From NCBI GenBank assembly GCA_937906995.1, contig CALESB010000050.1, positions 1-17,678 on the forward strand: a stretch of 17,678 nt of DNA. Reading direction: 5' to 3'. The translations under genes were made by a program, and so were the position numbers. The notes under the pieces were generated by a model, which was given only the letters and a program-made list of their open reading frames with translations, made no database searches and was not told where the DNA came from. This document shows, piece after piece, positions 1 to 5,562 of this stretch. Numbering within the stretch: the first letter of the stretch is position 1; each line of letters opens with the position of its first letter. The stretch comes from an uncultured Sutterella sp. (lineage in GTDB: Bacteria; Pseudomonadota; Gammaproteobacteria; Burkholderiales; Burkholderiaceae_F).

Positions 1-304
1 TATTTAAAACAAAAACTTTCACAAGTTTCTCCTTAACGGATACCCGCAGGTTCCGCTCAACAACATCGGATAAACCGATGTTGAGTTAACATCCTTCGCC
101 AATGTTGGAATGGGTTTCTAGCCTGCAACACCGCTCCTACCTCTCAGAGCTTTTAATCACAGACCGCAGAGCGTGGAACTAGGATGAACATCCCACGGTG
201 CCTATACATTCCAATCCAACGTAGTTCACCTTCCAAAGAAGGATCACTGAGGCTAGTCAATCAGGGCTTTTTCAAGCCTCTGCCTTTAGGCAGGGGTTAT
301 TGAC
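1..304 (+). mobile_element. Probable right end of an IS200/IS605-type (TnpB) element with omega-RNA-like region
   Basis: No coding frame was recognised here; a TnpB gene, if any, would lie before base 1. The stretch is full of hairpins: 61-69 with 75-83 (9 bp), 105-112 with 207-214 (8 bp, closing a large domain), 229-233 with 238-242 (loop CAAA), and 277-284 with 289-296 (8 bp with one G-U pair, loop TTTA). GTCAAT at 256-261 pairs with ATTGAC at 299-304. A GC hairpin with a TTTA loop followed by a few bases and TTGAC is typical of right ends of TnpB-bearing IS605 elements, whose 3' part encodes the guide (omega) RNA. If so, the element ends at about 303-304 and the guide would be the bases just beyond. 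The assignment rests on recalled end features, not a database match. Confidence 0.42.
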
Positions 305-514
305 GGTGGGTTTAACGAAGGCGACGGTCGGGACAGGTTTTTCGCTTGGAGCGTACTTGCGAACGTTAATAAAGCATTGGTTGTATCGGCCACGTTTTTT
401 AGAGGTGTTTGAGACGCACCCCAATTCTTCGTTAATGAAGTACGTGTTTTCGTAGCGAATACCGCGGATGACTTCAGTCACCCGAACGATTTCAAAGTGC
501 TTGTCTAACTTCAT
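272..514 (-). CDS. Small hypothetical protein, 80 aa
   Basis: I do not recognise the family. The start at 514 is chosen because the minus strand carries GAGG six bases before this ATG; an upstream TTG at 529 lies before that SD. The product is basic and mixed alpha/beta in character, with a KKRGRYNQ stretch in the middle and no signal peptide or membrane segment. Its last residues (PTVNNPCLKAEA) are encoded by the hairpin that looks like the end of the IS605-type element at 277-304, so the gene's natural 3' end may have been replaced by the insertion. It lacks the leader RNA found before other genes here. A palindrome at 583-599 lies upstream and may be its operator. Confidence 0.45.
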   Translation of the reverse strand: MKLDKHFEIVRVTEVIRGIRYENTYFINEELGCVSNTSKKRGRYNQCFINVRKYAPSEKPVPTVAFVKPTVNNPCLKAEA

Positions 515-582
515 AATGAACCTCGGCAAAATTTTTTAATTATTTTAGTGAAATTGGTGACAAGAAACATACTAAATAACTA

Positions 583-599
583 TAAATATCAGATATTTA
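583..599. promoter_or_regulatory. 17-bp palindrome, candidate operator
   Basis: TAAATATC-A-GATATTTA is a perfect 8-bp inverted repeat around one central base, in the A/T-rich gap upstream of the 80-aa gene. TTGTCA on the minus strand (rc of 557-562) could be a -35 box for that gene, with weak -10 options about 15 bases on. Position and symmetry suggest a repressor site, but no regulator gene is seen nearby. Confidence 0.35.
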
Positions 600-653
600 A
601 CTACCATCGAAAGGGTCTAACGAGGAGCGTCATTTTTGTTGTATTAACGCAAC

Positions 654-683
654 AAAAAGCTCGGATTTTTGCCGAGCTTTTTT
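654..683. terminator. Bidirectional intrinsic terminator
   Basis: An 11-bp stem (654-664 with 672-682: five A-T pairs, then GCTCGG/CCGAGC) has a 7-base loop. It is flanked by A5 on one side and T6 on the other, so it can terminate in both directions. It lies just past the 3' end of the minus-strand gene at 699-1493. A further TTGTTG/CAACAA hairpin lies at about 636-655. Confidence 0.8.
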
Positions 684-698
684 CAGAGACGAAGCAAC

Positions 699-1493
699 TC
701 ACGGTTGAGCGTTTTCTTCTTTGGAAGGGTCTTCTAATGGGGATTCTTCTGTTTTATTAGGTTCGCTCTCTGGTTCAGTTTTGGTTTCGGTTTCGGTGTG
801 GCTCACGTCTTGGGACTTTTCCTCTTTCCTTGTTAGGGAATCCACTTTTCTTTTCTTATTTGGGTTTTGTTGTTCTTGGGTCTTGCGTTCTTCCTGACGT
901 AGAGTGGTCACGTAACGCCACACTTCCAGTCGTAGGTCTCTAACCTTAAAGAATAGTTGCGTGAAGCGACTTGTCCATTCTGTGTGAAGCTTTTGCTGAT
1001 CTTCATCGCTGATGATGCCACGAAGGGTGGCCGAGTCGATTTTTTGCATCAATTCATCAAAAATCACAATGAGCTCTAAGAATTGCCAAGACATATAGCT
1101 TTTAAGAAGCGGTTGGTAGGTGTGGGGTTTAGTAATGACACCGAAGCGTTTTTCGTTGGGGTTCGAGCCAATGGCAGAGTTGAGGTGATGAAGACTTTTT
1201 TCAAGGTCGCTTCGAAGTTCATCAAACATCGCATTAAGCTTGGCCTTATGGGTTTTAGCATAGTCGTTATAGCGAGCAATGCCCCAAGCAATATGCAATC
1301 GTTGAAGGGAAAAGTTCATTCCTTCATAGCGTTTTTCTAAAACGCGTTGAGCGTACTGCGTGTTCAAGTCAATGCTGATTGCTTCATAGTATTGACTATA
1401 GTCATCGGAGCGATTGCGCTTGATTTCGGTGATTTCGGCTGACTTGAGTTCAGCCTTACCAACGATATGACGTAGGGGTTCGGTCTCTGACAT
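699..1493 (-). CDS. Possible DUF1845/PFL_4669-family conjugative-element protein, 264 aa
   Basis: The start at 1493 (MSETEPLRH) is preceded by GGAGA five bases upstream; an in-frame start at 1535 falls inside the leader. Residues about 40-200 are helical, with the pattern of the DUF1845 family found on ICEs and IncC-type plasmids (some members annotated AcaB-like): a LNTQYAQRVLEKR-like opening, a central region of paired helices, then a FLELIVIFDELMQKIDSATLRGI stretch (cf. DELVR..TA..GL in the family). This is from memory of the family and is uncertain. The last ~65 residues are low-complexity and highly charged, with KKRKVD followed by many T/E/S/P. The gene diverges from the main cluster and carries the same type of leader RNA, so it probably belongs to the same regulon. 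Confidence 0.5.
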   Translation of the reverse strand: MSETEPLRHIVGKAELKSAEITEIKRNRSDDYSQYYEAISIDLNTQYAQRVLEKRYEGMNFSLQRLHIAWGIARYNDYAKTHKAKLNAMFDELRSDLEKSLHHLNSAIGSNPNEKRFGVITKPHTYQPLLKSYMSWQFLELIVIFDELMQKIDSATLRGIISDEDQQKLHTEWTSRFTQLFFKVRDLRLEVWRYVTTLRQEERKTQEQQNPNKKRKVDSLTRKEEKSQDVSHTETETKTEPESEPNKTEESPLEDPSKEENAQP

Positions 1494-1552
1494 GGTTGTC
1501 TCCGTAGAAAAAGAATACGAAAACAATAAAGCCACCCCTTGTTGGCTCTTGG
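1494..1552 (-). promoter_or_regulatory. Leader RNA switch (copy 0) before the 264-aa gene
   Basis: On the minus strand TTGTTTTCGTA (rc of 1516-1526) pairs with TACGGAGACAA (rc of 1496-1506) through all 11 bases with two G-U pairs. The loop TTCTTTTTC is U-rich and the SD GGAGA lies inside the 3' strand. Just upstream AGAGCCA (rc of 1543-1549) can pair with TGGCTTT (rc of 1528-1534), the A-B stem. AACAA right after AGAGCC can pair with the TTGTT of segment C, a weak A-C alternative. This copy has the strongest SD-hiding hairpin but the weakest A-C pairing of the family. Confidence 0.6.
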
Positions 1553-1614
1553 GCTAAAGCAGGACTTTTTACGAAATTACAGACGTGCTGCGCTGAAGCT
1601 GTGTTTTATAGTCC

Positions 1615-1791
1615 TCTTATCTGAACCCATGTGTCAGAAAAGATTTCGTGTTCGGTTAGAACACACGTGAATCCTCGTTCTCACGCTAAACAAGAGGTAG
1701 GATCAGATGTCCTAGTACCGTAAGGTATCAATATCTGGCAATGCGCCCTCTCAGCGCAGATAAGATGAGTTAGTAACGCTCACCCAGCGTT
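1615..1791 (+). ncRNA. Candidate structured non-coding RNA
   Basis: An 8-bp closing helix (1615-1622 with 1758-1765) surrounds at least three local hairpins, one with a GTAA tetraloop inside a second helix. A 6-bp hairpin at 1775-1791 followed by T-rich sequence could be a weak terminator. The strand is assumed from that 3' end. The nature is unknown: it could be a regulatory RNA, an origin region (oriV/oriT-like) or a long leader. No match to a known class was recognised. Confidence 0.35.
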
Positions 1792-1908
1792 TTATAAGAA
1801 GGGTTTTCGATTTTATGACTTGATGACGAGTTGTCTCGGATTCGGGGTCTTTTCTCGATGCGACAAGCATTGTGAAAAGATGTTTTTTTCTCTTTCAAAG
1901 AAAAGAAG

Positions 1909-1944
1909 TGCACGGCTCCAGGGGTTTGACCTCTGGCCGTTGCA
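1909..1944 (+). other. Strong hairpin upstream of the AAA+ gene leader
   Basis: TGC-ACGG (1909-1915) pairs with CCGT-T-GCA (1937-1944) and CCAGGGG (1918-1924) pairs with CCTCTGG (1930-1936), about 14 bp with small bulges and a 5-base loop. A pyrimidine-rich run (TTTCTCTTTC) follows, so it may be an imperfect terminator or a 5' extension of the leader at 1964-2031. Confidence 0.5.
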
Positions 1945-1963
1945 GTTTCTCTTTCGTATTTAA

Positions 1964-2031
1964 CCCGCTCGGGAGCACAAGTTCCCGAAGGGGCATTTTG
2001 TGTCCTGATGCGTTTTTTCGTAGGTCACATC
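1964..2031 (+). promoter_or_regulatory. Leader RNA switch (copy 1) before the AAA+ ATPase
   Basis: A-B: CCCGCTCGGG (1964-1973) with CCCGAAGGGG (1984-1993), 8 of 10 positions paired. A-C: GGGAGCACAA (1971-1980) with TTGTGTCCT (1998-2006), with one bulged A and G-U pairs. C-D: TGTG-T-CCT (1999-2006) with AGG-T-CACA (2022-2029), 7 of 8 positions, covering the SD. The U tract is T6 at 2013-2018. ATG follows at 2032. Confidence 0.65.
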
Positions 2032-3021
2032 ATGCACACACCAAATCTAGAAATGAAATCGGTCAAAGACTTGTTCGGTATTGACGGGACAATGCAAGTT
2101 CCTGTGATGCCCAAAAGCGAAGCTTTGGCTAGATTTGTTCCTTCGATGAATCCGCACTACGTCTTTAGAAAAGACGTGGTTCGTAACCTTCTTGCGTTTT
2201 TGCTTCGTCCTCACGGGGACGCACTTTGGATCACAGGGCCGACAGGCTGTGGGAAAACAAGTGCCGTTTTGGAAGTCGCGGGGAGATTAAATTGGCCTGT
2301 TGTCTCCGTTACCTGTAATGGAGCAATGGAGTTTCAAGAGCTTCGCGGTCAATTTGTCCTTGCATGCCAAAAGGCGGGTGAGACGCCCTCGATGACGTTT
2401 CGTGATGGCCCATTGGCATTGGCGATGAAGAAGGGTTACATCCTTTTATTAAACGAAATCGACATGTTTGATCCGTCAGAATTGGCGGGACTCAATGACG
2501 TGTTGGAAGGTCGCCCCCTTGTCATTGCGGAAAACGGTAATGAGGTCATTGAACCTCACCCGAATTTTCGTGTGATTTGCACTGCCAACAGTGCGGGAGC
2601 GGGCGATACCACTGGCCTTTATCAAGGCGTTCAAACCCAAAATCTCGCAGCGATGGACAGATACCGTACCATCGAGGTGACGTATCCTACCGCTGAGATC
2701 GAAGAAGACATTCTTTCGCGATTGGCTCCGGGTTTGGGAAGTGATATTCATAAATTAATGGTGAAGATGGCCAACGACATTCGCACTGCCTTTAAGGGTA
2801 CGGACGGTATGCCGGGGACGCTCTCTGTCACCATGTCCACTCGAACGCTTGTGCGTTGGGCGCAACTCAGTCTGGATTTTTTCGGGGCTGAAAATGCACT
2901 TCGCTATGCGTTAGAACAGGCACTGCTAAATCGCTGTAACGGCGTAGAACGCGAGTCGATCGAGCAAATCGCACGATTGTGTTTTGGTGATGCTTGGGAC
3001 AAGAAAGCCAATAAACGATGA
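2032..3021 (+). CDS. CobS/MoxR-type AAA+ ATPase, 329 aa
   Basis: The protein carries a Walker A motif GPTGCGKT (residues 69-76), a Walker B region ILLLNEID (137-144, Asn where many have Asp), sensor-1 Asn in CTANSAG (about 183-189), and AAMDRYR (206-212) with likely arginine-finger residues. The GLYQGVQTQN stretch resembles CobS, the ATPase subunit of cobaltochelatase, and CbbQ/NorQ proteins. In those families the hexameric ATPase remodels a target through a VWA partner; here the partner is probably the VWA protein at 10241-11974, so a chelatase role is not implied. The start at 2032 is preferred over 2008, which lies inside the leader; AGG sits about seven bases upstream of 2032. ICE and IncC plasmids carry cobS-like genes of this sort beside bet and exo. 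Confidence 0.85.
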   Translation: MHTPNLEMKSVKDLFGIDGTMQVPVMPKSEALARFVPSMNPHYVFRKDVVRNLLAFLLRPHGDALWITGPTGCGKTSAVLEVAGRLNWPVVSVTCNGAMEFQELRGQFVLACQKAGETPSMTFRDGPLALAMKKGYILLLNEIDMFDPSELAGLNDVLEGRPLVIAENGNEVIEPHPNFRVICTANSAGAGDTTGLYQGVQTQNLAAMDRYRTIEVTYPTAEIEEDILSRLAPGLGSDIHKLMVKMANDIRTAFKGTDGMPGTLSVTMSTRTLVRWAQLSLDFFGAENALRYALEQALLNRCNGVERESIEQIARLCFGDAWDKKANKR

Positions 3022-3241
3022 AGTAATCGCTTCCAAGGCGTATCTAACGATTTTGTTTAATGCAATTACTTTATTTTTCGGCATTGAGGTTTTTGTCCTA
3101 AACGGGGCGTTTTATCCTTTTTTAGATCAAGCCTATTGTTTGTCTTTCAAATAAACAACTCACAATAATATCAAAGGCTATTAATTGCTATTAAACGCTA
3201 TTAAATGGTGTAAGATATAAGGGAAGTTTATGGAGATAATG
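3022..3241 (+). other. Intergenic junction: leader relic and toxin-antitoxin promoter region
   Basis: A/T-rich gap with no gene. Bases 3097-3124 (CCTAAACGGGGCG then TTTTATCC and T6-AG) closely resemble the B-C-U-tract part of the leader at 13351-13382, but no complementary A segment lies upstream, so it looks like a 5'-truncated leader whose gene is gone. The rest holds the repeats and promoter of the antitoxin gene. Confidence 0.4.
3177..3206 (+). promoter_or_regulatory. Three tandem 10-bp repeats: likely antitoxin operator
   Basis: GCTATTAA occurs three times at exact 10-base spacing (3177, 3187, 3197), putting each copy on the same face of the helix. It lies directly upstream of the RHH antitoxin start (3242), with a possible -10 element (TAAGAT/TATAAG) at about 3211-3221. 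RHH antitoxins usually autoregulate through tandem short sites, so this is a good candidate operator. Confidence 0.6.
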
Positions 3242-3571
3242 ATGGCAACCGTGCAAATGAATTTAAGAATTGACTCTGAACTGAAGAGTCAAGTAGATGC
3301 CTTATATGAACAAATTGGTTTAACCACAGCCGATGCGATTCGAATGTTTTTGAAGCAATCAGTGTTGACTGGGGCTTTGCCTTTGCATACCAATCCAGTT
3401 GCTTTAAGGGCAGCCACTTTACCTGAAATTCAACTTGCTGAAGAGGGACGCAAGCGTTTCTTGTCTTACCTTGAAAATCCAACGGGGTTCGGAGAAGCTT
3501 ATGCCAAGCACCAATCTGAGTATGAGAAGTTCGCAAAAGAACACAATATAAGGATTGATCATGTTGGTTGA
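3242..3571 (+). CDS. RelB/DinJ-type ribbon-helix-helix antitoxin, 109 aa
   Basis: The start MATVQMNLRID is typical of RelB/DinJ antitoxins: a short beta strand then two helices (SELKSQVDALYEQIGL, TTADAIRMFLKQSV), residues about 1-45, binding DNA as a dimer. GGAG six bases before 3242 supports this start over 3230 or 3239. The longer C-terminal part (about 50-109) probably wraps the toxin. The stop overlaps the next gene's start by 11 bases, so translation is coupled. The partner is a GNAT acetyltransferase rather than the usual YafQ/RelE nuclease, an uncommon pairing. The module is A/T-richer than its neighbours and lacks the leader RNA, suggesting later insertion. Confidence 0.85.
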   Translation: MATVQMNLRIDSELKSQVDALYEQIGLTTADAIRMFLKQSVLTGALPLHTNPVALRAATLPEIQLAEEGRKRFLSYLENPTGFGEAYAKHQSEYEKFAKEHNIRIDHVG

Positions 3572-4031
3572 GCTATTAGATAAAAAGCACAATCGACAAA
3601 CTTTTCAGAGTTCCAGTCAGGAATTAACTGACTATTTTCACCGTTATGCGATGCAAGATCAAAAGCGATTGCTGAGTCATTGTTTTGTATTAGCGGACGA
3701 AGATCGAATTTTAGGTTATTACACTCTAAGTGCAAATAGTGTCGATATAGCATTACTCCAACCGATATTTTCCAAACGAAAACTTGGAAGTTATCGTTGG
3801 ATTCCTGTTTTTTTGTTGGGACGATTAGCTATTGATGTATCAGTACTCGGACAAGGATATGGAAAATTCTTGCTCCAAGATGCGCTCAGACGTTCTTTTC
3901 AAAACGATATTCGACCATTTGGTCTTTTGGCTGAAGCAAAAGATGAAAAAGCTCTTCAATTTTATTTGTCTCAGGGTTTTAAGTACCTTGAGGATAATAA
4001 AGTAATGTTCTCTTTCACTGATATGCTTTAG
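3561..4031 (+). CDS. GNAT-fold acetyltransferase toxin (TacT/AtaT-like), 156 aa
   Basis: Seen: an N-terminal stretch with ELTDYFHRYAMQDQKR, then ILGYYTLSA, the core strand LGRLAIDVSVLGQGYGKFLL containing the acetyl-CoA pyrophosphate loop (Q/R-x-x-G-x-G type, GQGYG), and late AKDEKALQFYLSQGF. This is the standard layout and length of GNAT toxins such as TacT, AtaT and ItaT, which acetylate the amino acid on charged tRNAs and stop translation. AAGGA lies six bases before 3561, and the gene begins inside the 3' end of the antitoxin gene. No key motif appears lost, so it is probably active and held by the upstream RHH protein. The exact tRNA target cannot be inferred. Confidence 0.85.
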   Translation: MLVELLDKKHNRQTFQSSSQELTDYFHRYAMQDQKRLLSHCFVLADEDRILGYYTLSANSVDIALLQPIFSKRKLGSYRWIPVFLLGRLAIDVSVLGQGYGKFLLQDALRRSFQNDIRPFGLLAEAKDEKALQFYLSQGFKYLEDNKVMFSFTDML

Positions 4032-4051
4032 CTTCATTTTATTTTCATCCT

Positions 4052-4117
4052 CACTGGGGAAAACGCTTTTGCCCCAGTGGGGTAGACGTGTTTTCTCCTT
4101 TTTTTATGGAGACAATT
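4052..4117 (+). promoter_or_regulatory. Leader RNA switch (copy 2) before ssb
   Basis: A-B: CACTGGGG (4052-4059) with CCCCAGTG (4072-4079), 8 bp perfect. A-C: GGGGAAAACGC (4056-4066) with GTGTTTTCTCC (4088-4098), 11 bp including two G-U, running directly into T7 (4099-4105): a good intrinsic terminator shape. C-D: TTTTCTCC (4091-4098) with GGAGACAA (4108-4115), 7 of 8, which hides the SD GGAG before ATG 4118. Confidence 0.75.
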
Positions 4118-4666
4118 ATGTCAAACGTGAAAAGTATGAACAGCGTCATGCTGGTGGGTCGTTTAGGTTCTGAACCTCAAGTGAAAACGTACGAATTCGG
4201 TGCGATTGCATCGTTTTCTGTCGCGATAACGAAGGGGTACAAGGACAAGAACGGACAATGGCAAGAATCCACCACGTGGATTCCTTGCTCCGTGATGGGA
4301 GCTCAAGCTGAAAATGTGGCGAAATTCCTTCACAAGGGGGATTTGGTTTGCGTTTCAGGGAGCATCTCTGTTCGAGAAACGACAACAGAGTCGGGCAAAC
4401 GTCAGTTTGTCGATGTCCGTGTGGGAGAAGTGCAAGTGTTAGCCAGAAGCGCAACCGCACAACCCCAAAAAGCCACACCCGTTGATGAGGTGCAAGAGGT
4501 TTACGAAAAGCCAATTCCTAAGGCTTACGCTAAACGTCAAACAGCACCCTCTCAAATGAGTGGCTATCGTTCATCTTCTTTGGCGGCAACATCAGGTTAT
4601 CCCAAGCGAAGTGAATCGAAGTACACAAATACGCCGATTCCTTCGGAAGAGATTCCTGATCTGTAA
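4118..4666 (+). CDS. ssb: Single-stranded DNA-binding protein, 182 aa
   Basis: The OB fold spans about residues 7-113 with the SSB signature (NSVMLVGRLGSEPQVK, FSVAITKGYKD, TTWIPCSVMG, VCVSGSISVRE). A Q/P/S-rich linker follows. The C-terminus is EEIPDL, a version of the acidic tip (consensus DDDIPF) with which SSB recruits partner proteins; the usual final Phe is replaced by Leu after an extra Asp. The start at 4118 has GGAGA upstream; the apparent in-frame extension from 4088 lies in the leader. It coats single-stranded DNA during transfer, replication and recombination and probably works with the Bet/exonuclease pair downstream, as in ICE and IncC plasmids where the three are close together. 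Confidence 0.93.
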   Translation: MSNVKSMNSVMLVGRLGSEPQVKTYEFGAIASFSVAITKGYKDKNGQWQESTTWIPCSVMGAQAENVAKFLHKGDLVCVSGSISVRETTTESGKRQFVDVRVGEVQVLARSATAQPQKATPVDEVQEVYEKPIPKAYAKRQTAPSQMSGYRSSSLAATSGYPKRSESKYTNTPIPSEEIPDL

Positions 4667-4673
4667 CCAACAC

Positions 4674-4717
4674 CTATGAAGTCATTTAAAATAAACAATT
4701 ATTTTTTGGGTTCATAG
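4674..4717 (+). promoter_or_regulatory. Degenerate leader-like hairpin before fic
   Basis: CTATGAA (4674-4680) pairs with TTCATAG (4711-4717), placing the U tract (T6, 4702-4707) and the GGG SD in the loop just before ATG 4719. It recalls the C-D part of the leader family, but no A-B pair is seen. It could be chance. Confidence 0.3.
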
Positions 4718-4718
4718 A

Positions 4719-5489
4719 ATGTCTGAAACTATTGAATATTGGCTTGATGCTGTTAGTGCAACAAAAACCAAACTTGAAGCTTTGAGACCTTTATCTGAAA
4801 GTGCTGTCTTTCGTTTACGCGAAGAGTTGAAAGTGCTTCACACTTACGATTCCAACGCTATTGAAGGCTCACACTTGACGTTAAGAGAAACTGCACTCGT
4901 TGTGAAAGAGGGTGTGACTGTGGCGGGTCGTCCTATTTCACACGTCAATGCTGCTCGTGGATATGCGATGGGGTTTGATGCCATTTTTGATTTTGTTGAA
5001 GGTAAGGTGGACTTATCAGAAGACATGATCAAAGATTTTCATCGCTACGTTATGGTTGGTGCAAATCCTAAGTTTTGTGGTTTGTATCGAGATACACGCG
5101 TTCAGATTGCGGGGTCAGTGACAAAGCGTCCTGACTTTGCAATGGTGCCCTATCTCATTGGTGAGTTAGTGCAATGGTGGCGTGATGAAGGACAAACGTT
5201 GCATCCAGTGCTCGCCGCTGCACTATTTCATGCTCGCTATGAACATATCCATCCTTTCATTGATGGCAATGGCCGTAGTGGGCGGTTGCTTCTTAATTAC
5301 CAACTTGTTCGCGCGGGTCTTTGGCCTGTGAATATTCGGTATGCCGAAGAACGTTTGAAATATTACGATGCATTGGAGCATTGGGATCTTTACCAAGACA
5401 TTACGCCTTTGGTCGCTCTCATTGCTGAACGCGAAATTGCGCAGTTGCAACTTTGCATCGAGATTGCACAAGAGCAATCTGCTCAATAA
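4719..5489 (+). CDS. Fic-family enzyme with N-terminal inhibitory motif (class II), 256 aa
   Basis: The Fic motif HPFIDGNGRSGR (residues 178-189) contains the catalytic His, acidic residue, anion-binding GNGR and final Arg, so it should be able to transfer AMP from ATP to a protein hydroxyl group. Near the N-terminus SNAIEGS (45-51) matches the (S/T)xxxE(G/N) inhibitory helix of class II Fic proteins, whose Glu blocks ATP gamma-phosphate placement. The N-terminal helices and central Fic core are complete. No antitoxin partner is needed in class II. It interrupts the ssb-bet region, is A/T-richer, and lacks the full leader, so it looks like an accessory cargo gene. Target protein unknown; a role in host or phage interaction is speculation. 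Confidence 0.88.
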   Translation: MSETIEYWLDAVSATKTKLEALRPLSESAVFRLREELKVLHTYDSNAIEGSHLTLRETALVVKEGVTVAGRPISHVNAARGYAMGFDAIFDFVEGKVDLSEDMIKDFHRYVMVGANPKFCGLYRDTRVQIAGSVTKRPDFAMVPYLIGELVQWWRDEGQTLHPVLAAALFHARYEHIHPFIDGNGRSGRLLLNYQLVRAGLWPVNIRYAEERLKYYDALEHWDLYQDITPLVALIAEREIAQLQLCIEIAQEQSAQ

Positions 5490-5503
5490 CGAAAACTTCT
5501 TTT

Positions 5504-5562
5504 CCCATCGGGGACACTCATCCCCGTTGGGGTCGTGGTGTCCCCATTTTTTGGAGTTCCCC
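5504..5562 (+). promoter_or_regulatory. Leader RNA switch (copy 3) before bet-exo
   Basis: A-B: CCCATCGGGGA (5504-5514) with TCCCCGTTGGG (5521-5531), 10 of 11. A-C: GGGGACACT (5510-5518) with GGTGTCCCC (5537-5545), 9 bp with one G-U pair, followed by A and T6 (5547-5552), terminator-like. C-D is weak here (about 3 bp), so the SD GGAG at 5553-5556 is less well hidden than in other copies. ATG at 5563. Confidence 0.72.

Larger units (their letters stand above)
1553..1963. other. Long non-coding region between divergent genes with ordered hairpins
   Basis: No credible gene is seen. TCTTATCT at 1615-1622 is complementary to AGATAAGA at 1758-1765, enclosing: GTGTTC/GAACAC (1648-1653, 1659-1664); CAGAT/ATCTG (1704-1708, 1733-1737) around TACC-GTAA-GGTA (1716-1727, a GNRA-type loop); and TGCGC/GCGCA (1742-1746, 1754-1758). 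Next comes AACGCT-CACCC-AGCGTT (1775-1791) followed by TTTAT. A further long hairpin is at 1909-1944. Promoters for both divergent genes should lie here, but no clear -35/-10 pair was found. Confidence 0.5.

Noticed and set aside
1553..1963. tRNA or rRNA gene in the divergent gap
   Set aside because: No cloverleaf with T-loop GTTCRA or CCA end and no rRNA-like motif found.
1872..2084. 70-aa plus-strand frame over the region before the AAA+ gene
   Set aside because: It runs through the 1909-1944 hairpin and the leader and overlaps the ATPase start; no family and no convincing SD.
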